64,000 nt of DNA from positions 434,001 through 498,000 of the forward strand of contig NZ_JAGJEI010000001.1 in assembly GCF_018100985.1 (NCBI RefSeq), read 5' to 3'. Below are positions 46,252 to 56,165 of the stretch, one piece after another (the first letter of the stretch is position 1; every line of letters starts with the position of its first letter). Both the position numbers and the translations under genes were made by a program. The stretch comes from Pseudoalteromonas sp. MMG007. GTDB lineage: Bacteria > Pseudomonadota > Gammaproteobacteria > Enterobacterales > Alteromonadaceae. A model generated the notes under the pieces. That model made no database searches, was not told the origin of the DNA, and saw only the letters and a list, made by a program, of their open reading frames with translations.

Positions 46252-46941
46252 ATGTCACGTAAAGTACTAGTCGTAGATGACGAAGCTCCTATCAGGGAGA
46301 TGTTGGTTTTTGTTTTAGAGCAAAATGGATTTCAGGCAATTGAAGCAGAAGATTACGACTCTGCCATTGCTGCAATGGTAGAACCTTACCCAGACATGGT
46401 TTTACTTGATTGGATGTTGCCAGGCGGCAGCGGTATTCAAATTGCTAAAAAGTTTAAGCAAAGTGAATATACTCGTCAAATTCCTATAATTATGCTTACT
46501 GCTCGCGGCGAAGAAGAAGATAAAGTTCGCGGCCTTGAAGTTGGCGCAGATGATTACGTGACTAAACCGTTTTCACCTAAAGAGCTTATGGCGCGTATTA
46601 AAGCGGTTATTCGCCGTGTTTCGCCAACGTCATTAGAAGAAGCGATAGAAGTTCATGGTCTTCGTTTAGATCCTATCTCGCATCGTGTAACCTCTGAGGG
46701 AAGCGAGCTTGATATGGGCCCAACCGAATTTAGATTATTACACTTTTTTATGACCCACCCAGAGCGTGTGTATAGCCGTGAACAACTGCTAGATCATGTT
46801 TGGGGTACTAACGTATACGTTGAAGACCGTACTGTTGATGTGCATATTCGTCGCTTGCGTAAAGCGATTGCACCACTTGGACATGACCGTTTAGTACAAA
46901 CTGTACGTGGCGCAGGTTATCGTTTTTCAAGCAAATTATAA
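46252..46941 (+). CDS. phoB: Phosphate regulon response regulator PhoB
   Basis: 229 residues: a CheY-like receiver with acidic pocket DDE (9-11) and phospho-acceptor Asp53 ([10 protein letters not shown]), then an OmpR-type winged helix ([44 protein letters not shown]). It is followed by phoR after 54 bases. PhoB activates phosphate-scavenging genes when phosphate is low; pho boxes lie before phoB itself and before pstS. Confidence 0.95.
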   Translation: MSRKVLVVDDEAPIREMLVFVLEQNGFQAIEAEDYDSAIAAMVEPYPDMVLLDWMLPGGSGIQIAKKFKQSEYTRQIPIIMLTARGEEEDKVRGLEVGADDYVTKPFSPKELMARIKAVIRRVSPTSLEEAIEVHGLRLDPISHRVTSEGSELDMGPTEFRLLHFFMTHPERVYSREQLLDHVWGTNVYVEDRTVDVHIRRLRKAIAPLGHDRLVQTVRGAGYRFSSKL

Positions 46942-46995
46942 CGTACTTACAGCTTTGCTTGCTTGTAAAGTACTACTCTAAGGTAAAGTGAGTGT

Positions 46996-48300
46996 ATGTA
47001 TCGAGTTGTTAACAAGCAGGCGTTAGCAAAGCGCCTGTTTATTTATTTTTTACCCTTACTATTAATTGGTGTGCTAGTTGGCGCACCATTTTTGCTTTTA
47101 TTTTTAGGCACAACTTCCCTTCTTGTATGGCACTACCATCAACTTTATCGTTTGAGTGATTGGCTCTTAAATCAACGCAGCTTTAATCCGCCTGAGGGTG
47201 AGGGCGCGTGGGAGCAAGTGTTTGAAGGTATATATCATTTACAACATCGCAATCGTAAAAAGCGTAACGAACTTGCTGATTTAATTAGGCGATTTCGTGA
47301 TGGCGCTGAAGCGGTACCCGATGCAGTTGTAGTACTACAAAACGATTTAAGTATTGTGTGGTGTAATCAGTTAGCGCTTAAGGTATTAGGCCTGCAATGG
47401 CCTACAGATCATGGTCAGCGCTTAGATAACTTAATACGCGAACCTAAATTTGCAAAATACATGCACCGTGGTCAGTTTGAGGAGCCATTAGAACTTGATA
47501 ATGGTCATGCAATAGAGCAAGTGCTCGAGTTTAGGGTAATGCCGTACGCAAGTACTCAGCTTATGGTTGTTGTGCGTGATGTAACACGTTTAAAGCAGCT
47601 TGAACAAATGCGCAAAGACTTTGTTGCCAATGTATCGCACGAGCTGCGCACGCCGCTTACGGTAGTGACAGGTTACCTAGAAATGATGGATGGCGATATG
47701 ATGCCACCACCAGCTATGTGGAATAAAGCACAAAATACCATGCTTGAGCAATGTAAGCGCATGGATAGCTTAGTTAATCAGCTTCTATCGCTATCGCGAA
47801 TTGAAGGCGCTCGTCGTCAAGACAGCGATAAAGCAGTAAATGTACCTCAGCTACTTGGTTATATTCAAACCGAAGCGCAATCGATTAACCAAGATAAAGG
47901 CCACGAACTAATTTTTAATATAGATACCACTTTAGATATTAAAGGGGCAGAGGATGAGCTACGCAGCGCATTTTCTAACTTAGTATTTAACGCAATTCAT
48001 TACACTAAACCCGGTGGAAAAATTGAAGTAACTTGGCAGCGTAAAAATAATCATGCCTGTTTTAGCGTAAATGATAATGGCGATGGTATTGCGCCTGAGC
48101 ATATAAACCGTTTAACCGAGCGCTTTTACCGCGTCGATAAAGCTCGCAGTAGAACAACAGGTGGCTCAGGTTTAGGGCTTGCGATCACAAAACATGTGCT
48201 TACAAGGCATGATAGCCAATTAAATATTAGTAGCGTAGTTGGTAAAGGGTCTTGTTTTTCTTTTGAATTTTCAATAGATAAGATAGTTCCACAAGCGTAA
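46996..48300 (+). CDS. phoR: Phosphate regulon sensor kinase PhoR
   Basis: 434 residues, the usual PhoR length. Two adjacent N-terminal membrane segments (about 12-47) have almost no periplasmic loop, as in E. coli PhoR. A charged linker and a PAS domain (DAVVVLQNDLSIVWCNQLALKVLG) follow, then the H-box with His215 (VSHELRTPLTVV) and HATPase (DNGDGI, GGSGLGLAITKHV). It phosphorylates PhoB, with the phosphate signal coming from the Pst/PhoU system. Confidence 0.95.
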   Translation: MYRVVNKQALAKRLFIYFLPLLLIGVLVGAPFLLLFLGTTSLLVWHYHQLYRLSDWLLNQRSFNPPEGEGAWEQVFEGIYHLQHRNRKKRNELADLIRRFRDGAEAVPDAVVVLQNDLSIVWCNQLALKVLGLQWPTDHGQRLDNLIREPKFAKYMHRGQFEEPLELDNGHAIEQVLEFRVMPYASTQLMVVVRDVTRLKQLEQMRKDFVANVSHELRTPLTVVTGYLEMMDGDMMPPPAMWNKAQNTMLEQCKRMDSLVNQLLSLSRIEGARRQDSDKAVNVPQLLGYIQTEAQSINQDKGHELIFNIDTTLDIKGAEDELRSAFSNLVFNAIHYTKPGGKIEVTWQRKNNHACFSVNDNGDGIAPEHINRLTERFYRVDKARSRTTGGSGLGLAITKHVLTRHDSQLNISSVVGKGSCFSFEFSIDKIVPQA

Positions 48301-48307
48301 AAAATCA

Positions 48308-48350
48308 AAGTCATAAAAGTGTCATTTAAGAGTAATGTAACTGTCATCTA
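48308..48350 (+). promoter_or_regulatory. PhoB box upstream of pstS
   Basis: AAGTCATAAAAGTGTCATTT (48308-48327) contains two half-sites 11 bases apart; a further CTGTCAT lies at 48341-48347. Together they form a pho box 60-100 bases before the phosphate-binding protein gene and just after the phoR stop codon. Confidence 0.75.
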
Positions 48351-48407
48351 CTCACTTTAGAGTAGACGGCAGTTAGAAAATGGGACGAACAAATCGGAGA
48401 ACCCCAC

Positions 48408-49373
48408 ATGAAATTTAAAAATTTAGTTGCCGCAATGGGTGTGGCTGTTACAACTTTAGTATCTGCGCAGGCTGTTGCACTTGATAACGCAATTCCTGAA
48501 TATCAAAAAATTAACGGTGTTTCAGGTAACTTTTCATCTGTAGGTTCTGACACTTTAGCCAACATGATGACTTTTTGGGCTGAAGAGTACAAGCGTATTT
48601 ACCCAAATGTAAACATTCAAATTCAGGCTGCAGGTTCTTCAACTGCTCCACCGGCTCTAACCGAAGGTACCTCAAACATGGGACCTATGAGCCGTAAAAT
48701 GAAATCAAAAGAAATTGAAGCGTTCGAAAAGCGTTACGGTTACAAACCAACTGAAGTACGTGTAGCAATTGATGCACTCGCGGTATTTGTACACAAAGAT
48801 AACCCAATTGAAGGCTTACGCATTGACCAAGTTGATGCTGTTTTTTCTTCTACTCGTAAATGTGGTGCGTCTGAGCAAGTTAACCGTTGGAGTGATGTTG
48901 GCTTAACTGGCGACTGGGCTGCAAAAGATATCCAATTATACGGACGTAACTCTGTATCTGGTACTTACGGTTACTTTAAAAAGAAAGCACTATGTAAAGG
49001 TGATTTCCGTAACAACGTAAACGAGCAACCTGGGTCTGCATCTGTAGTGCAGTCAATCTCTTCGTCATTAAACGCTATTGGTTACTCAGGTATTGGTTAC
49101 AAAACGTCAGGTGTACGTACTGTGCCACTAGCTAAAAAAGGCACTAACTTTGTAGATGCAACACTTGAAAACGTTGCGCAAGGTAAATACCCTCTGTCGC
49201 GCTTTTTATACCTTTATGTAAACAAGCACCCTAATAAGCCACTTTCGCCAATTGAAGCTGAGTTCTTAAAAATGGTACTTTCTAAAGACGGTCAACAAAT
49301 CGTTGAAAAAGATGGTTACGTACCACTATCAGCTAAGTTAGTAGAAGTTGAACTTAAAAAGCTTGGTTTATAA
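48408..49373 (+). CDS. pstS: Phosphate-binding periplasmic protein, PstS family
   Basis: 321 residues with a signal peptide cut near VALD. The mature protein opens [22 protein letters not shown] and has the phosphate-binding serine/threonine loops ([38 protein letters not shown]). It belongs to the PstS-like family. It follows phoBR directly behind a pho box. No pstCAB genes follow in the window; a terminator ends the transcript. GGAGAACCCAC precedes the start. Confidence 0.9.
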   Translation: MKFKNLVAAMGVAVTTLVSAQAVALDNAIPEYQKINGVSGNFSSVGSDTLANMMTFWAEEYKRIYPNVNIQIQAAGSSTAPPALTEGTSNMGPMSRKMKSKEIEAFEKRYGYKPTEVRVAIDALAVFVHKDNPIEGLRIDQVDAVFSSTRKCGASEQVNRWSDVGLTGDWAAKDIQLYGRNSVSGTYGYFKKKALCKGDFRNNVNEQPGSASVVQSISSSLNAIGYSGIGYKTSGVRTVPLAKKGTNFVDATLENVAQGKYPLSRFLYLYVNKHPNKPLSPIEAEFLKMVLSKDGQQIVEKDGYVPLSAKLVEVELKKLGL

Positions 49374-49391
49374 TATAAATTATTAGCTAAT

Positions 49392-49420
49392 AAAAAAACC
49401 GCTCAATGAGCGGTTTTTTT
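49392..49420. terminator. Terminator after pstS
   Basis: AAAAAAACCGCTCA and TGAGCGGTTTTTTT form a 14-bp stem with almost no loop outside it and A/T tracts on both sides, so it may end both pstS and the convergent lipoprotein transcript. Confidence 0.9.
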
Positions 49421-49442
49421 GTATCTATAATCTAAAGCTAAA

Positions 49443-49679
49443 TTATATATTACCTAATTTTTCGGCTTGTATTTTACACTGGTTATAGCTTTCTACACAT
49501 TTAGCTGAGCATACTTGCTTTTTTAAGCTTTGGGCTGTTGTTTGTTGCTCACAGCTGGTTTCGCACTGATAGTTTTGTTGAGCACACTGCTTCATCTCAG
49601 GGTTTTCAATTTGGTTTTGACAACCAGCTAATAATACGAAGGTTAGGGCAACTACGCTTGATTTTATTAAAGTTTGCAT
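49443..49679 (-). CDS. Small Cys-rich lipoprotein
   Basis: 78 residues with a lipoprotein signal ending LLAGC. The mature peptide is polar and has six further cysteines in paired CxxxC patterns (CAQQNYQCETSC, CSAKCVESYNQC), suggesting disulfide-linked helices. The family is not recognised. The start at 49679 is chosen because AAGGAT lies upstream and the signal peptide begins there; the longer frame adds 18 residues of unlike composition. Envelope location is inferred. Confidence 0.7.
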   Translation of the reverse strand: MQTLIKSSVVALTFVLLAGCQNQIENPEMKQCAQQNYQCETSCEQQTTAQSLKKQVCSAKCVESYNQCKIQAEKLGNI

Positions 49680-49922
49680 GCTTATCTTATCCTTAAAGTC
49701 GCTCGCTAAAGTGTTAAACCAACCCGCAATCATACTTAATCATTTTGTGGGGCTAAACGTGTCGCTACCTGCGTAAAAAATTCTTATTTACGATTGCGTG
49801 GATGCAGAAGGTAGAGCAATGCAGAAGCAATTGCCCAAAACAACCAAATAGCAAATTTATTGCCTAACTATCAACACGTTTTTCCACCCTCACAATAGAT
49901 CACTTAATTAAGCGAACAGGTA

Positions 49923-50771
49923 TTAAATAACAACTTGTAAGTTGTCTATTAATCTAACACTGCCTAAAAAGGCTGCGGCTAAAATAACAAATTGTGTATC
50001 ATCGAGTGTAGCAGCTTTTAATGTATCTCGTTGAGCTATCTCAAAATAGTCAGGTTTTAGACCTGCCGCTTCTAAGTTTTGCTTAGCGCTATTACTCAGT
50101 GCAATAAAATCTTTATTACCGCTTTTTATTTGCTCTGCGCACTCGTTTAAGGTTTTAAAAAGTACTGTAGCCGTCGCTTTTTGAGCAGCCGATAGGTAAC
50201 CGTTACGCGAGCTCATGGCAAGGCCTGATACTTCTCGCATCGTAGGAACACCAATAACTTCAACCGGTATTGATAAGTCTCGAGTCATGGTTTTAATAAC
50301 TTGCAGTTGCTGGAAGTCTTTTTCACCAAAGCAGGCGTAATCTGGTTGTACTAAATTAAATAGCTTAGTAACCACCGTTGCGACACCTCTAAAGTGCCCT
50401 GGGCGTGAGCCTCCGCAATAGCCCATAGACACATCAGGTACGTCAACAAAGCTCTGTGCGCCTAAACCGTTAGGGTAAATGGTCTCTACGTTTGGGGTAA
50501 ATACAATATCTGTTTCAAGGTCGGCAAGACCTTGTTTATCTTCATTGAGTGTACGCGGGTAGTTATCTAAATCTTCATTTGCGCCAAATTGCATTGGATT
50601 TACAAAAATGCTTACGACTACCTTATCGGCCAATGTTTTTGCTTTTTCTACAAGCGAAAAATGGCCGCGGTGTAAGTTACCCATGGTGGGCACTAATGCC
50701 ACGCTAAGACCTGCTTGGCGCCATGCTTTGATTTGACTACGTAATGATTTGATTTCTGTAATTGACTGCAT
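49923..50771 (-). CDS. panC: Pantothenate synthetase
   Basis: 282 residues. The HIGH-type nucleotide-binding motif appears in [15 protein letters not shown], and the block [19 protein letters not shown] plus [14 protein letters not shown] and MSSRNGYLS are canonical. It joins pantoate and beta-alanine with ATP to make pantothenate, the coenzyme A precursor. Its start overlaps the panB stop by one base (TAATG), so the two are translated together. Confidence 0.95.
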   Translation of the reverse strand: MQSITEIKSLRSQIKAWRQAGLSVALVPTMGNLHRGHFSLVEKAKTLADKVVVSIFVNPMQFGANEDLDNYPRTLNEDKQGLADLETDIVFTPNVETIYPNGLGAQSFVDVPDVSMGYCGGSRPGHFRGVATVVTKLFNLVQPDYACFGEKDFQQLQVIKTMTRDLSIPVEVIGVPTMREVSGLAMSSRNGYLSAAQKATATVLFKTLNECAEQIKSGNKDFIALSNSAKQNLEAAGLKPDYFEIAQRDTLKAATLDDTQFVILAAAFLGSVRLIDNLQVVI

Positions 50772-51565
50772 TATTTAAACTCGTGTTCGGCGCTAGGGAA
50801 CGCGCCACTTTTAACGTCTGTACAATATTTTTGAACGGCTTGTGGCATGTTGCCAGTTTCGAGCAAAAAGTTTTTAGAAAATTTAGGGATATAACCTGCT
50901 GAAATACCCACAAGGTCGTGCATTACTAATATTTGACCATCGGTTAAACTTCCTGCGCCAATACCAATAGTAGGTATGTTAATCGCATCAGTAATACGTT
51001 TAGCAAGGGCACTTGGAATACACTCAAGTACTAATAATTGCGCGCCAGCAGCTTCAAGCGCTTTTGCATCATCAATCATTTTTTGCGCTTTGTCGTCTTC
51101 GCGGCCTTGAATTTTAAAACCACCAAATACATGCACTGATTGCGGTGTTAGTCCTAAATGACCACATACCGGAATACCTTGTTGAGTGAGCGTTTTAATG
51201 CTGTCGTATAGCCATTCGCCACCTTCAAGCTTTACCATGTTAGCGCCAGCACGCATTAGCTCTGCGGCATTTTTACAGGTGTCACTTACACTTGAATAGG
51301 TCATAAATGGTAAATCGGCAATAACAAATAGCTCACGGCTACCTGCGCGTACACAACGTGTGTGATAGGCGATATCTTGATTAGTTACACCAAGTGTGTC
51401 GTCGCCACCTTGAAGTACCATACCTAACGAATCACCCACTAAAATAACTTCTACGCCGTTATCATGAAATAACTTAGCAAAGCTGGCATCGTAGGCCGTT
51501 AGCGCAGTGATTTTGTTATTTTCTGCTTTCATTTTATTTAAAGTAGACACGGTTATTTTAGACAT
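50771..51565 (-). CDS. panB: 3-methyl-2-oxobutanoate hydroxymethyltransferase
   Basis: 264 residues. Opens with [29 protein letters not shown], then [16 protein letters not shown] strand ([13 protein letters not shown]), VKLEGGEW with active-site residues and [21 protein letters not shown]. It makes ketopantoate from 2-oxoisovalerate using methylene-tetrahydrofolate. It lies 31 bases after folK, which precedes it in the same direction. Confidence 0.95.
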   Translation of the reverse strand: MSKITVSTLNKMKAENNKITALTAYDASFAKLFHDNGVEVILVGDSLGMVLQGGDDTLGVTNQDIAYHTRCVRAGSRELFVIADLPFMTYSSVSDTCKNAAELMRAGANMVKLEGGEWLYDSIKTLTQQGIPVCGHLGLTPQSVHVFGGFKIQGREDDKAQKMIDDAKALEAAGAQLLVLECIPSALAKRITDAINIPTIGIGAGSLTDGQILVMHDLVGISAGYIPKFSKNFLLETGNMPQAVQKYCTDVKSGAFPSAEHEFK

Positions 51566-51596
51566 AATATTCCTCGCAGGCTAAAGCCTTGGTTAA

Positions 51597-52082
51597 TTAC
51601 AGAGGTAATTGTTGTAGGTCGTTGAGCGGTAAACCATCTGCAATGGTTTTTAATGCAATACCGCTTGGTAAAATAAGTTCGGGTGCAAGTTCTAGTAACG
51701 GATAAACTACAAACTCACGTTCGCATAAACCATAATGTGGCACCGTTAAACGGGTCGTATTAATAATCTGCTGGCCAAAAAGTAGCGTGTCTATGTCTAG
51801 CGTGCGCGGCCCCCAACGCTGCGCCTTTCTAACACGGCCGTGCTCAAGTTCAATTGCTTGAGTTAAATCAAGTAATTGCTCTGGCTCAAGGGATGTTTTT
51901 ATACAGGCTACTGCGTTAACGTAATCGGGCTGATCTTGCGGGCCCATAGGTTTACTTGCATAGTAATGCGATACGCTTATAAATTCGCAATTAGGCAGCT
52001 TTTTAAGCGCTGTTACTGCGTTATCAAGCTGCTCTTTTGGTGAGTTTAGGTTGGCCCCTAAACCCAAATAAACACACTGCAT
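51597..52082 (-). CDS. folK: HPPK: 6-hydroxymethyl-dihydropterin pyrophosphokinase
   Basis: 161 residues, normal for HPPK. It opens VYLGLGANLNSPKEQL and holds the signature RWGPRTLDIDTLLFGQ and VPHYGLCEREFVVYPLLELAP. It transfers pyrophosphate from ATP to hydroxymethyl-dihydropterin in folate synthesis. The ATG at 52082 lies four bases after the pcnB stop; a longer frame inside pcnB adds residues not seen in the family. Confidence 0.93.
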   Translation of the reverse strand: MQCVYLGLGANLNSPKEQLDNAVTALKKLPNCEFISVSHYYASKPMGPQDQPDYVNAVACIKTSLEPEQLLDLTQAIELEHGRVRKAQRWGPRTLDIDTLLFGQQIINTTRLTVPHYGLCEREFVVYPLLELAPELILPSGIALKTIADGLPLNDLQQLPL

Positions 52083-52086
52083 GTTT

Positions 52087-53472
52087 CTACTCAGTTGGCT
52101 TTTTTGTATTACGGCGACGAGGGCGTTTACGTGGCTTAGGTCCACCTTGATGGCCTAAGTTTTTAACCATCTCTTTTTGACCGTTAATATCTTGGCTTAA
52201 GTATTGAGTCCACCACTGCGCTAATTCGCTGTGTTGTGTTTCGCCTGCATCTACGCGCAATAATAAAAAGTCATAAGCTGCTTTAAAGCGAGGCTGTTGC
52301 GTTAGCCTGTAAGCTCGTTGGCCTGCTCGTTTATCTAAACGGTGCTGAATATGCCAAATATCGCGGGCCCCTAAGGTAAAGCGTTTTGGTACAGCAATAT
52401 GCTGTGAGTTTTCGCTGAGTACTTTATTCATTGCTTGTGCAAAAGCGTCATATTCAGAAAGTTGCTCTTGGTTTTGAATCTTTTTAGTACGTTCAAGTAG
52501 CGGAAACCATAGTAACGCGGCAAATACAAAAGCGGGTGTTACTTTTTTATCAGCATTTATGCGTTTATCGGTATTTTGAAACATTTGCTGAACAAATGCA
52601 GTTTCAAGACCGTCAGGGTTTTTATCTAAAATTTTATCAAGTTCAGGAAATAGCGACTTAAATAAACCGTATTGGCGTAACATTAAAAAGTTAGCTTCGG
52701 CTTTACCGTTTAAAAACAGTTTAAGTACTTCTTCAAACAAACGCGCAGGCGGAATGTTATCAAGTAAGCTGGCAAGTGCAGTAATTGGCTTTTCGCTATT
52801 AGGTGCAATGCTCATATCAAGTTTTGTAGCAAAGCGTACCGCTCGTAGCATACGAACAGGGTCTTCACGGTAACGTGTTTCAGGATCGCCAATTAGCTCA
52901 ATTTGCTTTGCTTTAATTGCAGCTAAGCCGTTAGCGTAATCGTGAATGCTAAAATCGTTAATTGAGTAATACAAAGCGTTGATTGAAAAGTCACGGCGCT
53001 CTGCGTCTTCTTCAATGCTACCAAAAACGTTGTCGCGCAATAATTGCCCTTCGTTACTTGATTGGCTTACTTGGTTTTTGTCTTCTTGCGCTTCATGGTG
53101 CCCGCGCATTGTGGCTACTTCAATAATTTCGCGACCAAAAACAATGTGCGCTAAACGAAAGCGGCGGCCAATAAGGCGACAGTTTCTAAAAAGCTTTTTT
53201 ACCTGATCAGGCGTTGCATTTGTTACTACGTCAAAATCTTTTGGCTGTTGACCTAACAATATATCGCGAATACAACCACCAACGAGGTAGGCATCGTAAC
53301 CGCCATCTTTTAAGCGGTATAATACTTTGATTGCATTTGGGCTAAATTGTTTGCGAGAAATACCGTGCTCACCACGCGGGATCACTAGCGGTTCGCTACT
53401 TACAGTGGCACTTTCAGTATTGGTACTTGGGCCAATAATCTGCCTGCAAAATTGAAAAAGCTTGGAAATAAT
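52087..53472 (-). CDS. pcnB: Poly(A) polymerase I, probably initiated at AUU
   Basis: About 461 residues from the proposed start. The nucleotidyltransferase core is clear: YLVGGCIRDILLGQQPKDFDVVTNA with the DxD metal site, then RLIGRRFRLAHIVFG and DPVRMLRAVRFATKLD; a basic tail (GGPKPRKRPRRRNTKK) ends it. It adds poly(A) tails that promote RNA decay. No ATG fits: the first GTG (53385) is internal to conserved sequence. Upstream, ISKLFQFCRQIIG resembles the E. coli N-terminus, and the second of three ATT codons (53470-53472) lies seven bases after GGAG, matching the known AUU start of E. coli pcnB. Confidence 0.88.
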   Translation of the reverse strand: MISKLFQFCRQIIGPSTNTESATVSSEPLVIPRGEHGISRKQFSPNAIKVLYRLKDGGYDAYLVGGCIRDILLGQQPKDFDVVTNATPDQVKKLFRNCRLIGRRFRLAHIVFGREIIEVATMRGHHEAQEDKNQVSQSSNEGQLLRDNVFGSIEEDAERRDFSINALYYSINDFSIHDYANGLAAIKAKQIELIGDPETRYREDPVRMLRAVRFATKLDMSIAPNSEKPITALASLLDNIPPARLFEEVLKLFLNGKAEANFLMLRQYGLFKSLFPELDKILDKNPDGLETAFVQQMFQNTDKRINADKKVTPAFVFAALLWFPLLERTKKIQNQEQLSEYDAFAQAMNKVLSENSQHIAVPKRFTLGARDIWHIQHRLDKRAGQRAYRLTQQPRFKAAYDFLLLRVDAGETQHSELAQWWTQYLSQDINGQKEMVKNLGHQGGPKPRKRPRRRNTKKPTE

Positions 53473-53654
53473 AATCTGTCTCCTACAGAAGGTGTTGATT
53501 GGCTCTGTATTGCAATCAAAACTGCAGCAAGTATAGGCGTTAAAACGTATTACTGGCTGCTTAACATAATTAGCATATATTTAGGCGGCTATCATATACC
53601 AGCAGGGTTTAAAAATTAAGTTGATGTGTTGAAATTAAGCCGTTTTTAGCTATT

Positions 53655-54599
53655 TTATTTGCTTAAATGCGTAAATTGGACTGCTTGATGAGTAGGATGT
53701 TGAGAAATTTGTATTTCGGGCACTTTAGGTACTTGCCTTAAGCTAAAGTTTTTAATTCCCCACGCAATTAATTGTTCAATATTTAAATCCATTAAATCAG
53801 CGTTGATGGGCAAACCTAAAAATTCAAACGCGCTAATCAAAGCCGGTTTTGGGTTTTGTGTACTGATTGCGGGTGCGTAATTTTGTTTAGAAAGTTTAAA
53901 GCCTGGCTCTGCCACCGCTAAAGGTAAATGGGCAAACTCAGGGATAGGGCTGTTAAGTTGTTTAAATAAACTTATTTGCCTTGCTGTTGGCTCTATTAAA
54001 TCAGCACCTCTAACAATACGATTTATACCTTGGTCAATATCATCGACAACAACAACAAGCTGGTATGCAAATAATCCATCACTTCGCTTTATAAGGTAAT
54101 CTTCAAAGGCGAGGGCTTTATTTACGTTTATATCACCTTGAATTAAATCGCTAAAATGAGTAGTGGGGTACTGCTGAGTAAGGCGAAGTGCACCTGTAGT
54201 TGTATCATGATTAAGTGACTTGCAATACCCTTGATAAATACCACCAATGGCTTTTATTTGTTTACGCGTACAACGACATGCATAAATAAGGTTTTGTTTT
54301 AAAAGTGTCTGAGTAACATCTTGGTATAAATCTAAGCGCTGCGTTTGATATACAACGGGTTCATCCCAGTTCAGGGCATAAGCTTGTAGGGTATGTAAAA
54401 TATCGGAGTCGGCGTTTTTGACCACGCGCGTAGTATCTATGTCTTCTATGCGTACTAACCACTTTCCTTGGTTAGCTTTAGCATCAAGAAAGCTACCCAC
54501 AGCCGCCACAAGTGAGCCAAAATGTAATGGCCCAGAAGGAGACGGTGCGAAACGACCGCGATAGTCACGCAAAGGCGTGGTAACGGCTGTAGGAGACAT
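53655..54599 (-). CDS. gluQ: Glutamyl-Q tRNA(Asp) synthetase
   Basis: 314 residues, a truncated class I glutamyl-tRNA synthetase without the anticodon-binding domain. It shows RFAPSPSGPLHFGSL, the zinc-site cysteines in ACRCTRKQ...YQGYC, and a KLSKQN form of KMSKS. It attaches glutamate to queuosine in tRNA(Asp). It directly follows dksA (20 bases), the standard order in gammaproteobacteria. Confidence 0.93.
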   Translation of the reverse strand: MSPTAVTTPLRDYRGRFAPSPSGPLHFGSLVAAVGSFLDAKANQGKWLVRIEDIDTTRVVKNADSDILHTLQAYALNWDEPVVYQTQRLDLYQDVTQTLLKQNLIYACRCTRKQIKAIGGIYQGYCKSLNHDTTTGALRLTQQYPTTHFSDLIQGDINVNKALAFEDYLIKRSDGLFAYQLVVVVDDIDQGINRIVRGADLIEPTARQISLFKQLNSPIPEFAHLPLAVAEPGFKLSKQNYAPAISTQNPKPALISAFEFLGLPINADLMDLNIEQLIAWGIKNFSLRQVPKVPEIQISQHPTHQAVQFTHLSK

Positions 54600-54619
54600 A
54601 GTTAATTAATATTGGTTAA

Positions 54620-55063
54620 TTAACCGCGTCCAGCTTGTTTTTCTTTGATTTCTGCAAGTGTTTTACAATCTACACATAAATCAGCAGTTGGGCGCGCTTC
54701 TAAGCGGCGAATGCCAATTTCGATGCCACATGATTCACAAAAGCCAAAATCATCTTCTTTAATTAAATTGATTGTTTTTTCAATTTTTTTGATCAGTTTA
54801 CGTTCGCGGTCACGAGTTCTTAGTTCTAAAGAGAACTCTTCTTCTTGCGCAGCGCGGTCAACTGGATCAGGAAAGTTAGCAGCTTCGTCTTGCATATGCG
54901 ATTTTGTGCGGTCAACTTCGTTACGTAAGTCGTTGCGCCATGCTTCTAAAATCGCTTTAAAATGAGCACGTTGTGCTTCATTCATATACTCTTCGCCCGG
55001 CTTTTCTTGGTATGGTTCTAAACCGGCCTGAGCCAATAAACCATGTCTTTTTTGGTCTGGCAT
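54620..55063 (-). CDS. dksA: RNA polymerase-binding factor DksA
   Basis: 147 residues. A long coiled-coil hairpin carries the tip DPVDRA (Asp66 and Asp69) that enters the polymerase secondary channel, and the four-cysteine zinc finger is complete (Cys109, 112, 130, 133). With ppGpp it adjusts transcription of rRNA and amino-acid genes. Canonical Asp residues and all cysteines are present, so it is the zinc-type DksA, not a C4-less paralogue. Confidence 0.95.
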   Translation of the reverse strand: MPDQKRHGLLAQAGLEPYQEKPGEEYMNEAQRAHFKAILEAWRNDLRNEVDRTKSHMQDEAANFPDPVDRAAQEEEFSLELRTRDRERKLIKKIEKTINLIKEDDFGFCESCGIEIGIRRLEARPTADLCVDCKTLAEIKEKQAGRG

Positions 55064-55318
55064 AACTCTCTCCTAAATCCTTAATTTAATGCCTCAGCAT
55101 TAGCCGGCGGTATAAATAGCAGAATCTTATACCCTAGGCAAATTTATTTTTGATTAATCGAATTAGCTTCAACCATATTTTGCGACTAAAAAGCACTTTT
55201 ATTGCTAATTGTCCTTTTAATAGCCGTGTTTTCGCTTTCTAAAACTTGCCTATTAGTATGGGCAAAAAGTTTAAAAACAAGTTAAATTTTTAATTTTAAG
55301 CATTATAGACTCATATTT

Positions 55319-56044
55319 TTACGAGTTAGCTATAAATGCAATTTTCTCATTGAGTATTACTTCATTGGCACTAATGCTTGCTTTATAAACTAAAACCTCA
55401 ACACCTTTACTAATAGCGTAGTTTAGCAAGGCATTATATTTTTCATCTATATGCGCAGCACCGCTCACTTTATTTATCCCTTCATGCAATACAGCGAACA
55501 GTAATACTGCTCGGTGGCCTTGTTCGATCATTTCTATGAGTTCGCGAATATGTTTTTGCCCACGCAGCGTTTGCGCATCCGGAAAATAGCCTTGACCACT
55601 TTGGGGGTCGCTTTGACTTAGTAATGTGACCGACTTTACTTCAACGTAGCAATCACTTTTACTGCTATCGGTAAGTAAAAAGTCTATACGGCTATTTTCA
55701 CTGCCGTACTTTACTTCGCTTTGTAGTTGCTCATAGCCGTTAAGCTCAGTAATAACATTGTTGTTTATAGCCTCTTCAACCACTTTATTAGCAATGGCTG
55801 TATTTACACAAATAAGTTGCGATAAATTATTTTTGGTCAGCTCTAATGATTGTGGGTATTTTCGCTTGGTGTTATCGCTGGTTGAATAAAAAGCGCTAAA
55901 TCCAGGTTCTGCACAGCCAGTCATTTTGCCTGTGTTGGCACAATGAGCGGTAAACTCGCTGCCATCTTTAAGTTGTAGGTCGGCTAAAAAACGTTTGTAG
56001 CGCTTTAATAAGGTCGCGCTCTGTAGGGCCGGGCTGTATTTCAT
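55319..56044 (-). CDS. sfsA: SfsA-family protein
   Basis: 241 residues. It follows the SfsA pattern: [54 protein letters not shown], and the nuclease-like core [20 protein letters not shown]. The last block resembles a restriction-endonuclease-like D-ExK site. SfsA was first named for an effect on sugar-fermentation genes; its true activity is uncertain. The ATG at 56044 aligns with known SfsA starts, so the earlier ATG four codons upstream is not used. Confidence 0.9.
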   Translation of the reverse strand: MKYSPALQSATLLKRYKRFLADLQLKDGSEFTAHCANTGKMTGCAEPGFSAFYSTSDNTKRKYPQSLELTKNNLSQLICVNTAIANKVVEEAINNNVITELNGYEQLQSEVKYGSENSRIDFLLTDSSKSDCYVEVKSVTLLSQSDPQSGQGYFPDAQTLRGQKHIRELIEMIEQGHRAVLLFAVLHEGINKVSGAAHIDEKYNALLNYAISKGVEVLVYKASISANEVILNEKIAFIANS

Positions 56045-56165
56045 TAAATATTCCAATACTAAACGCAGCTGGTACGTTGGTTTATGTTATTTATCTCAAG
56101 CTGTTGGGAACTTGTGCGCACTATAGTAAACTCGTTGGCACATTTAAGTGCAAGGGTATTCTAAC

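Noticed and set aside
53385..53387. GTG 53385 as the pcnB start
   Set aside because: It lies within sequence conserved with E. coli PcnB (VIPRGEHGIS versus VIPREQHAIS), has no ribosome site, and homologous codons continue upstream.
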